Below, piece after piece: positions 1 through 8,405 of a stretch of 59,345 nucleotides of DNA. The DNA is taken from assembly GCA_944321165.1 (NCBI GenBank), contig CALUKE010000014.1, forward strand, positions 1 through 59,345, given 5' to 3'. The translations under genes were made by a program, and so were the position numbers. Numbering within the stretch: position 1 is the stretch's first letter; each line of letters opens with the position of its first letter. The stretch comes from an uncultured Odoribacter sp. GTDB lineage: Bacteria > Bacteroidota > Bacteroidia > Bacteroidales > Marinifilaceae. Below the pieces are notes generated by a model. That model worked only from the letters and a program-made list of their open reading frames with translations, was not told the DNA's origin and made no database searches.

Positions 1-49
1 TGTAAATCAGTGATATTACATCACCTTGCTATCCTTTCATTTCCGATGG

Positions 50-1750
50 TTAGACCCGCTTGGGATAATTGGTGGTTTTCATCAGGAGATATAAACCGCA
101 ACCGGCGACTATCAGAAGTATAACTGTCAACCATTTGCGCTTGAGCATAAAATAAACGCCTGTTTTGTATTTCATGACAATTCGATGGAAGGCTGTGTCG
201 AATGCGATGTGAAAACGGGATGAAAAACTCAGCTTCTTTCCCTCTTCAACCTTTTCGTGTGGGGTCATGATCAATGCGCAGAGTGCCGGACTCAAGGTCA
301 TGGCATTCAGTAATGAAATACCGACGGCTACTGCCATGGTGAGTCCGAATTGGGTGTAAAAGGTACCGGTCGTTCCTCCCATGAAACTCACCGGAATAAA
401 TACTGCCATGAATACGAAAGTGGTGGTAATCAAAGCGGAGGTGATTCCCCCCATGGCATCTATCGTGGCCAGGTAGGAGGATTTGTATCCTTCATCAAAT
501 TTGGCCTGCACGGCTTCGACCACGACGATGGCATCGTCGACCACCGTACCGATGACCAATACCAGGGCAAACAGAGTCAGCATGTTCAGACTGAAGCCGG
601 CCGCAAACAGGAAGGCGAATGTTCCGATCAGGGAAACGATGATCGATACCGCCGGAATGATGGTGGAACGGAAACTCTGCAAGAAGACATATACGACCAA
701 AATGACCAGGATAATGGCCTCAATCAACGTTTTAATGACATTCTGGATGGAGGCGTCCAGGAAATCTTTGGTACTCATCAGGTCGACCAGTTCCATTCCT
801 TTGGGCAGACTTTCTGAAATTTCAGCGACCATTTTGTCGATTTCTTCGATGATCTCGTTCGCATTGGATCCGGAGGTTTGGGCAATCATACAGGTTGAAC
901 CCGGGTGTCCGTTTACTTCTCCGATGTAAGTATATTCCTGGGCTCCTAATTCCACTGTTGCCACATCTTTTATTCGTAATACCTCTCCATTTTCTAAGGA
1001 TCGGATTACTAAGTTTTCGTAATCGATTTCCTGTTCATAACGTCCCCGGTATTTCAATACATATTGGAAAGTGTTTTTAGATTCTTTTCCTAAAGTTCCT
1101 GTTGCTGCTTCCAGATTTTGTTCATCGAGTACTTGTGTGATATCGGAGGGAACCAGACCGTATTGAGCCATTTTCTTGGGGTCCAGCCATATTCTCAAGG
1201 AATAGTTGGAGCCCATGACGTTTACTTCTCCGACGCCAGCGATACGGGAAAGACGGGGTTCAATGTTGATTTTCAGATAGTTGTTTAAGAAACTTTCGTC
1301 AAAGCTGTCATCCGGACTGTATAATGCCAACGCCTTGATGTTACTGGTTTGGCGTTTACGTACCGTGATTCCGCTTTTTGTCACTTCTGCAGGCATTAAT
1401 CCTTGTGCCGTGGCAATTCGATTCTGTACATTGACGGTTGCCATATCCGGATCTGTTCCCTGGCGGAAATAGATGGTTATTCTGGCAGAACCGGTATTGG
1501 TTGACGATGATGTCATGTACATCATGTTTTCAACGCCGTTTAAGGCTTCTTCCAAGGGTATGACAACGCTCTTTTGTACCGTTTCCGCATTGGCTCCAGT
1601 ATAAGTCGTTGATACGCTGACTGTGGGTGGAGCAATCTCCGGAAACTGTTCAACAGCCAGTTGAGACAAGCCGATAAGTCCGATGATCAGGATGATCACC
1701 GAAATGACTCCTGCTAATATGGGGCGGTCGATAAATGTTCTGATCTTCAT
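50..1750 (-). pseudogene. AcrB-type RND efflux pump inner-membrane subunit, truncated
   Basis: This is the N-terminal half of a proton-driven RND drug/solute exporter. Visible are the first transmembrane helix (about residues 12-30), the periplasmic porter region, a cluster of helices from about residue 335, and the conserved GTVVDDAIVVVEAV helix whose paired Asp residues (near 405) carry protons in the family. AcrB homologues run about 1,030-1,060 residues; this frame stops after 566. Family similarity ends at the LMKTT stretch (near base 71), where a GLVP.ED-type continuation is expected. Instead the frame reads NYPKRV and stops, and no other frame of bases 1-70 restores it. The gene is therefore cut by an insertion, rearrangement or assembly join. 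The adaptor gene ends 8 bases upstream, so the two form one operon. The family assignment is secure; the cause of truncation is unknown. Confidence 0.85.
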
Positions 1751-1758
1751 GGTGCGAG

Positions 1759-2859
1759 CTATTCTTGAGTTGTCTGATTCTGTATAACTGTCCCTTCGCG
1801 TACTAATCCGGCTCCTTCAGCAATGATAACGTCTCCGGGTGTCAATCCCGATTCGACGATGTATTCGGTTCCGTTGTTTTGTTTGAATACGGTGATGGGA
1901 GTTGACTGGGCTTTGCCATCGACAACTTTGTACGTGAATATTCGATTTTGTAATTCATAGGTAGCGGCTTGTGGGATGACGATGCATTCCTTTTTGACGG
2001 TGGGTAGCACAATTGTTCCGCTACCGCCATTTCGCAGCAGCCGTTCTGGATTTTTAAAACTGGCGCGCAGGCTGACGGCTCCTGTATTTTCTTCAATGGT
2101 ACCGCTGATTGCATCAATTTTTCCTTTGTGGGTATATGTTTTTCCATTACTTAGTGTTAATTCGACCTCGGGCATTTGTTCTATGGCTTTTTCTAACGAT
2201 CCATATTCCTGGATGAGGTCCAGAATCTGGTTTTCCGTCATGGAAAAATAGGCATAGATTGTTTCGTCGTCTGAGACGTTGACCAGAGGATCCGTGATAT
2301 TGCTGTTTACCAGGGCTCCGATTCGATAGGGAATCATGCTGGTGACACCGTTGACGGGACTTTTAACTTCGGTGTAGGAAAGATTGTTACGGGCGTTGAT
2401 TTCTTCCGCTTTTGCCTGTGCCAGGGCCGCTTCTGCTTCTGCCAGTGAATTCCGGGCCGTTTGCAGGTCGAATTCCGATACGACTTTTTCCTGGAACAGT
2501 TGTTCTTTGCTTTGAGCGGTGAGCTGTGCGGTCTTTAATTGGGCTTCGGCGCTTTTGACATTGGCTGTTGCCGTTTCGAGGGCTGCTTGATAAGGTACCT
2601 GGTCGATGACGAATAAAACTTCTCCTTGGCGGACGTAGTCACCTTCATCAATACGGATTTCGGTGATGTTTCCACTGACTTGCGGCCGGATGGCTACATA
2701 TTGCCGGCCTTTCAATTTTGCCGTATAGTTGTTTTTTAATATTTGATCACTCTGGGTGATGGTTAATGTTTTGTATGATACGCCTGTTTGTTCCTGCTGT
2801 TGAGTTGTACATGAAAAAAATACCAACAAACACATACAATAAGTAATCGACTTTTTCAT
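1759..2859 (-). CDS. RND efflux periplasmic adaptor (membrane fusion) lipoprotein
   Basis: A periplasmic adaptor of the AcrA/HlyD type, linking the RND pump to an outer-membrane channel. I chose the ATG at 2857-2859 because it gives a lipoprotein signal peptide (MKKSITYCMCLLVFFSC, lipidated Cys17); the longer open frame to 3039 runs through the promoter region. The lipoyl/barrel-sandwich half (RPQVSGNITEIRIDEGDYV) is followed by an Ala/Gln/Glu-rich coiled-coil hairpin, a second lipoyl half (NNLSYTEVKSPVNGVTS) and a C-terminal beta-barrel (GGSGTIVLP). The length of 366 residues is normal. It precedes the truncated pump by 8 bases and is divergent from a LytS/LytTR pair that is the likely regulator. 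Confidence 0.9.
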   Translation of the reverse strand: MKKSITYCMCLLVFFSCTTQQQEQTGVSYKTLTITQSDQILKNNYTAKLKGRQYVAIRPQVSGNITEIRIDEGDYVRQGEVLFVIDQVPYQAALETATANVKSAEAQLKTAQLTAQSKEQLFQEKVVSEFDLQTARNSLAEAEAALAQAKAEEINARNNLSYTEVKSPVNGVTSMIPYRIGALVNSNITDPLVNVSDDETIYAYFSMTENQILDLIQEYGSLEKAIEQMPEVELTLSNGKTYTHKGKIDAISGTIEENTGAVSLRASFKNPERLLRNGGSGTIVLPTVKKECIVIPQAATYELQNRIFTYKVVDGKAQSTPITVFKQNNGTEYIVESGLTPGDVIIAEGAGLVREGTVIQNQTTQE

Positions 2860-2910
2860 TATAAAATAATCTTTAAAAATGATGAATAATGGGAGAAATC
2901 CTATCGCTAA

Positions 2911-2918
2911 CAAATATA
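2911..2918 (-). promoter_or_regulatory. Putative -7 box of the efflux operon
   Basis: On the minus strand this reads TATATTTG, matching the Bacteroidota -7 consensus TAnnTTTG, about 50 bases upstream of the adaptor start. No convincing -33 TTTG is seen at the usual spacing, so the call is tentative. Confidence 0.4.
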
Positions 2919-2945
2919 ATCTGATTCTTTTTATCGGGTGAAAAT

Positions 2946-2981
2946 GTGTTGATGAACGACGGAAAAGTGTTGACAAACGAC
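2946..2981. promoter_or_regulatory. Direct repeat, probable LytTR operator
   Basis: Two imperfect 15-base direct repeats, GTGTTGATGAACGAC (2946-2960) and GTGTTGACAAACGAC (2967-2981), lie exactly 21 bases apart, two helical turns. On the opposite strand their cores read CGTTCAT and CGTTTGT, matching the [CA]GTTN[AG][TG] core described for LytTR-domain regulators such as AgrA. The repeats sit between the efflux operon and the adjacent LytTR system, so regulation of either or both is likely by inference. Confidence 0.6.
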
Positions 2982-2992
2982 CGGATGCGGGA

Positions 2993-3023
2993 TTGCTAGA
3001 ATGACGGTAAAGATTTATCTTTG
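2993..3023 (+). promoter_or_regulatory. Promoter of the LytS/LytTR operon
   Basis: TTG (2993-2995) and TATCTTTG (3016-3023), separated by 20 bases, match the Bacteroidota -33/-7 promoter. A TTG codon inside the -7 box opens a longer frame for the kinase gene; its position in the promoter argues for the downstream ATG at 3048. Confidence 0.6.
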
Positions 3024-3047
3024 TGTGAGAAATTATCAAAGCGTAAG

Positions 3048-4055
3048 ATGAAACGTTTGCCGATAACGACTTATATTGATTTGCTTTTCTGTGTGGTCAT
3101 TCTGCCGATGATCATCATGTTGGTGCCGGTGGATAAGTGGATTGTCCATGATACCGCTTTTGCGGTTTGTTTGATCATTTATCTGTATGTGCTGTATTTT
3201 GTTTATCGCAGGGCCAAAATACCTTCTTTGTTCATGCAGAAAAAATATGGACATATCTTGTTATTGGTGATTGTGTTGGTCGGGGTGACGGAGTTGTTCA
3301 CCCATTTTCCGCAGATCGATTTTCCCAATGCAAGATTGCCTCTGGACTTTCGTCGCCGTTTGAATGCGCAAACTGTCTGGTTCTTTTTCCTCGTTGTATC
3401 CGGTTTTAGTCTTGCCATAGAATTGACCATTGAGCTTTTTCGTCAGATGCTTTCCAAACAGCAGATTGAAGCTGAAAAAAATAAGGCAGAGCTGGCTCTT
3501 TATAAGGCTCAGATCAATCCTCATTTTCTGTTTAATACCTTGAATGCCCTGTATGGACTGGTGATTACAAAATCCGATCGAACAGAGTCGGCTTTTGTCA
3601 AGTTTTCAGACATTTTGAAATACATGTATAACAATGCTTCGGCAGAAATGATTGATGTGGGGAGTGAGATCAATTATATTCGGCAATATGTCGATTTGCA
3701 ATTGCTTCGTTTGAATCAGCATACGCATGTTGTATTTGAAGCGCGGACGGATGATGAACAGGTGCAGATTCCTCCGATGATTTTGATTACGTTTGTGGAA
3801 AATGCTTTTAAATACGGTACTTCTGCTGATGAGGATTGTGCTTTGTCTTTCCGGATTGTGGTGGAAAACGGGGTTTTGTTTTTTGAAGCGGAGAATTCCA
3901 TCATGAAAAAGCGGACATCGGGCAGTTCTCCCATTGGTATTGAGAATTGTCGGAAACGGCTGGAGTTGCTGTATCACAACCGTTTTTCGCTGGATATTGC
4001 AGAAGATCAGGAAAAACGTACCTTTAAAGTATATTTAAATATTCAGCTTCGATGA
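3048..4055 (+). CDS. LytS/YehU-family sensor histidine kinase
   Basis: An inner-membrane sensor kinase that phosphorylates the LytTR response regulator encoded next. The N-terminal half has four hydrophobic helices, with almost no room for a periplasmic sensor domain. The His_kinase box reads QINPHFLFNTLN, with phospho-acceptor His159. The ATP-binding domain shows the N-box FVENAFKYG (near 250) and a glycine box PIGIENCRKRL. At 335 residues the length is typical of small Bacteroidota members. The ATG at 3048 is preferred over an upstream TTG that lies inside the -7 promoter element. The stop overlaps the regulator start by 4 bases (ATGA), indicating translational coupling. The stimulus is unknown; efflux control is inferred from the divergent pump genes. 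Confidence 0.9.
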   Translation: MKRLPITTYIDLLFCVVILPMIIMLVPVDKWIVHDTAFAVCLIIYLYVLYFVYRRAKIPSLFMQKKYGHILLLVIVLVGVTELFTHFPQIDFPNARLPLDFRRRLNAQTVWFFFLVVSGFSLAIELTIELFRQMLSKQQIEAEKNKAELALYKAQINPHFLFNTLNALYGLVITKSDRTESAFVKFSDILKYMYNNASAEMIDVGSEINYIRQYVDLQLLRLNQHTHVVFEARTDDEQVQIPPMILITFVENAFKYGTSADEDCALSFRIVVENGVLFFEAENSIMKKRTSGSSPIGIENCRKRLELLYHNRFSLDIAEDQEKRTFKVYLNIQLR

Positions 4056-4768
4056 AAAAAATCAGTTGTATTGCGATCGATGATGAACCCATTGCTCTGC
4101 TGGTCATCAGCCAGTTTTGCGAACGGAAAGGAGGATTGGATTTAAAGATTTTCAATGAACCGCGGGTGGGGATGGAAGAGATTCGTCGTTGTAGACCCGA
4201 TCTGGTTTTTCTGGATATTGAAATGAACGGGATCAGCGGACTGGAGGTGGCAAAGGCGTTACCGGAAAGGTGCTGTCTGATATTTACGACGGCTCATGCA
4301 CAATATGCCTTGGACGGTTTTAATCTCGATGCGGTTGATTTCTTACACAAACCGTTTTCTTATGATCGTTTTGAACGGGCGGTGGAGAAGGCGATTCGTT
4401 ATATGGAAAATTTTTCTGTCGAAAATGGAACGGAACAGTTGCCTGCAACGATTGTAGTCAAACAGGAATATAACAATGTTTCCATTCCTGTCGGCGATAT
4501 TTTTTATATCGAAGCCTTGGAGAATTACATAAAAATATTTCGAACAACCGGTGGCAATATTTTGTCCCGAATGAATATCAAAGCGATGGGGGAACTATTG
4601 CCGGAAAATGCTTTTTTGAGGGTACACCGTTCCTATATTGTTCCTGTGGATAAAGTGGAACGTTTTACCAAGCACGAAATCCGATTGGCCGGTTTGTCGT
4701 TTCCCATACCGATCGGCAGAAGTTATGCAAAACAGGTGTATGATATCTTATCGCATAAAAACCGATAG
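4052..4768 (+). CDS. LytTR-family response regulator
   Basis: A DNA-binding response regulator. The receiver domain (residues 1-115) has the acidic pair D10/D11, phospho-acceptor Asp55 in LVFLDIEMNG, the Thr of FTTAHA and the Lys of DFLHKPF. The C-terminal LytTR domain (about 135-235) includes IFYIEALENYIKIF and FLRVHRSYIVPVDKV. LytTR proteins bind pairs of short direct repeats spaced by two helical turns, and such a pair lies upstream of the operon at 2946-2981. The length of 238 residues is normal. The gene is translationally coupled to the kinase and ends one base from the convergent neighbour. Confidence 0.93.
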   Translation: MKKISCIAIDDEPIALLVISQFCERKGGLDLKIFNEPRVGMEEIRRCRPDLVFLDIEMNGISGLEVAKALPERCCLIFTTAHAQYALDGFNLDAVDFLHKPFSYDRFERAVEKAIRYMENFSVENGTEQLPATIVVKQEYNNVSIPVGDIFYIEALENYIKIFRTTGGNILSRMNIKAMGELLPENAFLRVHRSYIVPVDKVERFTKHEIRLAGLSFPIPIGRSYAKQVYDILSHKNR

Positions 4769-4769
4769 A

Positions 4770-5777
4770 CTATTTGATCGTCACCAGGGTTGCCCCATAA
4801 CCGTATTGCTTGAATGAAGCATCCTGGTGGTGGTGGCGTTTGTATTTTGTTTGCAATTCCCACAGAATCCGTTGCCGGAGGATCCCGTCGCCTTTGCCAT
4901 GTATGAATATGATTTTCTGTCCTTTTCGGAGTTTGTATTCTTCCATGGTTTTGCGGAACACTTCTAACTGGTATTCGAGTATGGCTTTGTTGTCCATTCC
5001 GGCAGTCGTTTCCAGTAATTCATGGCTGTGCAGATCGATTTCTACCCTATTCCCTACGATTTGTTTCTGAGGGCGGGGAACAGTGGTTGAAACGGTTTCC
5101 CGTTTGCTCCGGATGGCCTGTTGCAATTGCTGTTCGTCGATTTCTTCAAATGTTATCAGGTGTTCTTTGTCCAATGCCTTCAAAAAACAGATGGAATCGA
5201 ACCAGCGGGTATGTTTGTAAATATTCGATTTGCACAGGTTGACCGTATTGATTTTTACTTCGGCTTCGACGGGGCTTTTCAGGCTTGTATTCCCTTTCTG
5301 AAAGAAGACTGCCTGTATGTTGACGGCTTTGATATTCGTATCGATCTCTTTCAACGTATAGGTTCCGATGGAAACATAGCTGTCGGGATTGCAGTTGCCG
5401 GCCGAAATACCGGTGTATTTTTCTTCGCGACGGAATGCGATGGAGTATAGACAGCTGTGCTGCGTGTCGTTGACCAGAAACAATTCAAAGCGGGAATTCA
5501 GCAGTTGATGGAAGTTATCCGGTACGATCGCCAAATAGAGCGTATCTGCCGATTCCATGCGGATGGCCCTGGCTTCTGTTGCCTGAGGGTGGCGGGCCGC
5601 TTCTTGGGGGTCGCTGAAGTCTGTGTGGATAACGACCAAGTCGTGTATCGATGCCGGAATCTCAAAACCGTATTCTTCGACAAAAACCTGAACGGTTGTC
5701 GGATCGATGAGTCCGGTTACTTTTCCTTCCATTTTCTCAGAAATGAACCGGACGATATCTCCTATTCTGATATGCAT
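4770..5777 (-). CDS. DUF2027 and Smr-domain protein
   Basis: A Bacteroidota-specific two-part protein. The N-terminal half begins with a small beta-rich domain (MHIRIGDIVRF to about residue 60) and continues through the DUF2027 region. The C-terminal 85 residues are an Smr domain like that at the end of MutS2, opening with EIDLHSHELL and carrying the signature IHGKGDGILR. Smr domains are nucleic-acid-binding and often nicking endonucleases; the MutS ATPase part is absent here. The NifX-like gene ends 17 bases upstream, so the pair probably forms one operon. The domain call is secure; the cellular role is not known to me. Confidence 0.85.
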   Translation of the reverse strand: MHIRIGDIVRFISEKMEGKVTGLIDPTTVQVFVEEYGFEIPASIHDLVVIHTDFSDPQEAARHPQATEARAIRMESADTLYLAIVPDNFHQLLNSRFELFLVNDTQHSCLYSIAFRREEKYTGISAGNCNPDSYVSIGTYTLKEIDTNIKAVNIQAVFFQKGNTSLKSPVEAEVKINTVNLCKSNIYKHTRWFDSICFLKALDKEHLITFEEIDEQQLQQAIRSKRETVSTTVPRPQKQIVGNRVEIDLHSHELLETTAGMDNKAILEYQLEVFRKTMEEYKLRKGQKIIFIHGKGDGILRQRILWELQTKYKRHHHQDASFKQYGYGATLVTIK

Positions 5778-5794
5778 GATGTAATCGGTCTATT

Positions 5795-6187
5795 TTATTT
5801 GATCACTTTGAAACTCAGGGATGAGAGGGAATGGCTGTCCGGGCAGTCGTGGTGTTGGCAGGAGTCGCCCGAATCGGTGATTTTTCCGTTTAACCAGGCA
5901 TCTACGACGGCTCTTGCTTCTCCGGAACAACCGCGAACAACGCGGATATGGTGTGTTTCCAAGGTTTGTTTGGCTCCTTCTCCCATATTGCCGGTCAGCA
6001 TCCATTCAACGCCTTTTTCTTCCAATACGGAGGCTATGTTCGATTTGCAACCGCACCCTTCTGGTGAATCCAGGGTTTCTATGTTTACAATCTGTCGATT
6101 TTCTCCGATGGTAAAGATGGTATAATAGGCACAATGTCCAAAATGATCATCGACCATGTGGTTTCTGGTTGGAACTGCTATTTTCAT
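5795..6187 (-). CDS. NifB/NifX-type dinitrogenase iron-molybdenum cofactor family protein
   Basis: A small RNase-H-like cofactor-binding fold (MKIAVPT.NHMVDDHFGHC), the NifX/NafY-type family that binds Fe-S-Mo cluster precursors in nitrogen fixers and occurs widely in non-fixing anaerobes. A GCGCK motif lies mid-domain. The last 30 residues form a Cys/His/Asp-rich tail (DSGDSCQHHDCPDSH) that looks metal-binding and is not part of the core fold. No other nitrogenase genes are in the window, so a role in iron-sulfur or other metal handling is more likely than N2 fixation. It leads a two-gene operon with the Smr protein. Confidence 0.85.
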   Translation of the reverse strand: MKIAVPTRNHMVDDHFGHCAYYTIFTIGENRQIVNIETLDSPEGCGCKSNIASVLEEKGVEWMLTGNMGEGAKQTLETHHIRVVRGCSGEARAVVDAWLNGKITDSGDSCQHHDCPDSHSLSSLSFKVIK

Positions 6188-6206
6188 GATATGAATAGTT
6201 TTTCGG

Positions 6207-6214
6207 CAAAGATA
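6207..6214 (-). promoter_or_regulatory. Putative -7 box of the NifX-like/Smr operon
   Basis: Minus strand reads TATCTTTG, a full TAnnTTTG match, 20 bases upstream of the NifX-like ATG. A second match (TACTTTTG, minus strand) is at 6318-6325. No clear -33 element is seen for either. Confidence 0.45.
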
Positions 6215-6345
6215 GCAATTAAAAATGAGAAAATGGGTGTTATGACTTGGTGGTAAAAATGAAATAGTTTATGATTTTATTGGTCGTAATCGTTTGAAAT
6301 TATTAAATTAGCGGACCCAAAAGTAACGAATTTAAAATTAATGAT

Positions 6346-8355
6346 ATGACATTAGAGGAATTTCAACGTTCTATCCGGGAAGGTATTCCGGCGGAATTAC
6401 CTGCACCTAGACCTTATGATCCGGAAGTGAATCATGCTCCGAAACGGAAGGATATTTTGACGAAAGAAGAGAAGAAATTGGCTGTGCGGAATGCCTTGCG
6501 TTATTTTGAACCGAGGCATCATGCTGTTTTGGCCCGTGAATTTGCCGAAGAATTGGAGAAATACGGACGGATTTATATGTATCGTTTCCGTCCGGAATAT
6601 GAGATGTATGCACATAATATTTATGATTATCCGCACAAAAGTTTGCAGGCGGCTGCCATTATGTTGATGATCAACAATAACTTGGACAAGGCAGTGGCTC
6701 AGCATCCGCACGAGTTGATCACGTATGGCGGAAACGGGGCGGTATTCCAGAACTGGGCGCAATATCGTTTGACGATGAAATATTTGTCGGAAATGACGGA
6801 TGAGCAGACTTTGGTCATGTATTCCGGACATCCGATGGGATTGTTTCCTTCTCACAAAGATGCGCCGCGGGTGGTGGTTACCAATGGCATGGTTATTCCG
6901 AATTATTCCAAGCCGGATGACTGGGAACGTTTCAACGCCCTGGGGGTATCCCAGTATGGTCAGATGACTGCCGGTTCCTATATGTATATTGGACCGCAGG
7001 GGATTGTACACGGGACAACCATTACGGTGTTGAATGCCGGACGGAAGATTTCGCAGCACGGCGAAGGACTGGCCGGGAAATTGTTTGTGACGGCCGGTTT
7101 GGGCGGTATGTCTGGAGCACAGCCGAAGGCTGGAAATATTGCCGGTTGTGTGAGCATTACGGCGGAAATCAATCCGAAGGCAACGCAGACACGTTTCTCT
7201 CAGGGATGGGTGGATGAAGTGATCGATGATCTGGATCTTTTGATGGAAAGAGTACGCCGGGCAAAAGCCGGGAAAGAGGTGGTTTCCATTGCTTATCAGG
7301 GAAATGTGGTGGATTTGTGGGAGCGTCTGGCTCAGGAGGATATCGTTGTCGAGTTGGGCTCCGATCAGACCTCTTTGCACAATCCTTGGGCCGGCGGATA
7401 TTATCCGGCAGGTTTGTCTTTCGAGGAGAGCAAACAGATGATGGCTGAAAATCCGGAATTGTTCAAGCAGAAAGTGCAGGAATCCTTGCGGCGTCAGGTG
7501 GCAGCCATCAATCGTTGTGTAGAGCGTTTCGGTACCTATTTCTTTGACTATGGAAATGCCTTTTTACTGGAATCATCCCGGGCGGGGGCTGATATATTGA
7601 AACCGAACGGTGATTTTAAATATCCTTCTTATGTACAGGATATCATGGGACCGATGTGTTTCGACTATGGATTCGGTCCGTTCCGTTGGGTATGTACCAG
7701 CGGAGATCCCAAAGACCTGGCCAAGACGGATGAACTGGCAACAAAAGTGTTGGAAGAACTGGCAGCAGAAGCTCCTCAGGAAATTCAACAACAGATGCAT
7801 GACAATATTCGTTGGATCAAGGCTGCTGGAGAAAACCACCTGGTTGTCGGTTCGCAGGCCCGTATTCTCTATGCCGATGCAGAAGGGCGCATGAGAATTG
7901 CAGAAGCCTTTAACAAAGCCATCGAGTGGGGTGAAATTTCCGCTCCGGTGGTATTGGGTCGTGATCATCACGATGTATCGGGTACGGATTCTCCTTATCG
8001 GGAAACATCCAATATTTATGACGGTTCTAAATTCACCGCCGATATGGCCGTTCAGAATGTGATCGGGGATTCTTTCCGGGGAGCGACCTGGGTATCTTTG
8101 CACAACGGCGGTGGTGTCGGTTGGGGAGAAGTGATTAACGGAGGTTTCGGTATGGTATTGGATGGATCTGCCGATGCCGACAGACGTTTGAAGAACATGC
8201 TTTTCTGGGATGTAAACAATGGTATCGCACGTCGGAGCTGGGCTCGGAACGAAGGAGCCGTATTTGCCATCAAACGGGCGATGGAACACAATCCCAGTCT
8301 GAAGGTAACGCTGCCGAACCGGGCAGACGATCAGTTGCTGGACAGTTTGTTTTGA
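6346..8355 (+). CDS. hutU: Urocanate hydratase
   Basis: Cytosolic urocanase, the second step of histidine breakdown: urocanate plus water to 4-imidazolone-5-propanoate, with tightly bound NAD+ as electrophile. Signatures include the NAD-binding segment GLGGMSGAQPKA, SDQTSLHNPWAGGYYPAG, FFDYGNAFLLE, IMGPMCFDYGFGPFRW, GRDHHDVSGTDSPYRET and HNGGGVGWGEVINGGFG. It has 669 residues against about 555 in E. coli-type enzymes; the longer form is usual in Bacteroidales. hutH, hutI and ftcD are not adjacent, so the pathway is dispersed or the gene stands alone here. A strong hairpin follows the stop. Confidence 0.96.
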   Translation: MTLEEFQRSIREGIPAELPAPRPYDPEVNHAPKRKDILTKEEKKLAVRNALRYFEPRHHAVLAREFAEELEKYGRIYMYRFRPEYEMYAHNIYDYPHKSLQAAAIMLMINNNLDKAVAQHPHELITYGGNGAVFQNWAQYRLTMKYLSEMTDEQTLVMYSGHPMGLFPSHKDAPRVVVTNGMVIPNYSKPDDWERFNALGVSQYGQMTAGSYMYIGPQGIVHGTTITVLNAGRKISQHGEGLAGKLFVTAGLGGMSGAQPKAGNIAGCVSITAEINPKATQTRFSQGWVDEVIDDLDLLMERVRRAKAGKEVVSIAYQGNVVDLWERLAQEDIVVELGSDQTSLHNPWAGGYYPAGLSFEESKQMMAENPELFKQKVQESLRRQVAAINRCVERFGTYFFDYGNAFLLESSRAGADILKPNGDFKYPSYVQDIMGPMCFDYGFGPFRWVCTSGDPKDLAKTDELATKVLEELAAEAPQEIQQQMHDNIRWIKAAGENHLVVGSQARILYADAEGRMRIAEAFNKAIEWGEISAPVVLGRDHHDVSGTDSPYRETSNIYDGSKFTADMAVQNVIGDSFRGATWVSLHNGGGVGWGEVINGGFGMVLDGSADADRRLKNMLFWDVNNGIARRSWARNEGAVFAIKRAMEHNPSLKVTLPNRADDQLLDSLF

Positions 8356-8361
8356 TTTATA

Positions 8362-8396
8362 TTTTCGGGAAACAGAAAAGTTCTGTTTCCCGAAAA
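8362..8396. terminator. Bidirectional terminator between convergent genes
   Basis: A perfect 16-base-pair hairpin (8362-8377 with 8381-8396, loop AAG) with T-rich arm ends lies between hutU and the convergent gene ending at 8406. It can stop transcription from both sides. Confidence 0.85.
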
Positions 8397-8405
8397 ACTG
8401 ATCTG

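Noticed and set aside
3021..3047. Earlier TTG start for the LytS kinase
   Set aside because: The TTG lies within the TATCTTTG promoter box; the ATG at 3048 fits better.
5795..6187. Nitrogen-fixation locus
   Set aside because: Only the cofactor-carrier fold is present; no nifHDK or nifB neighbours.
7573..8289. 238-codon minus-strand frame opposite hutU, and 6397-7380
   Set aside because: Antisense shadows of a strongly conserved gene, with no family resemblance.
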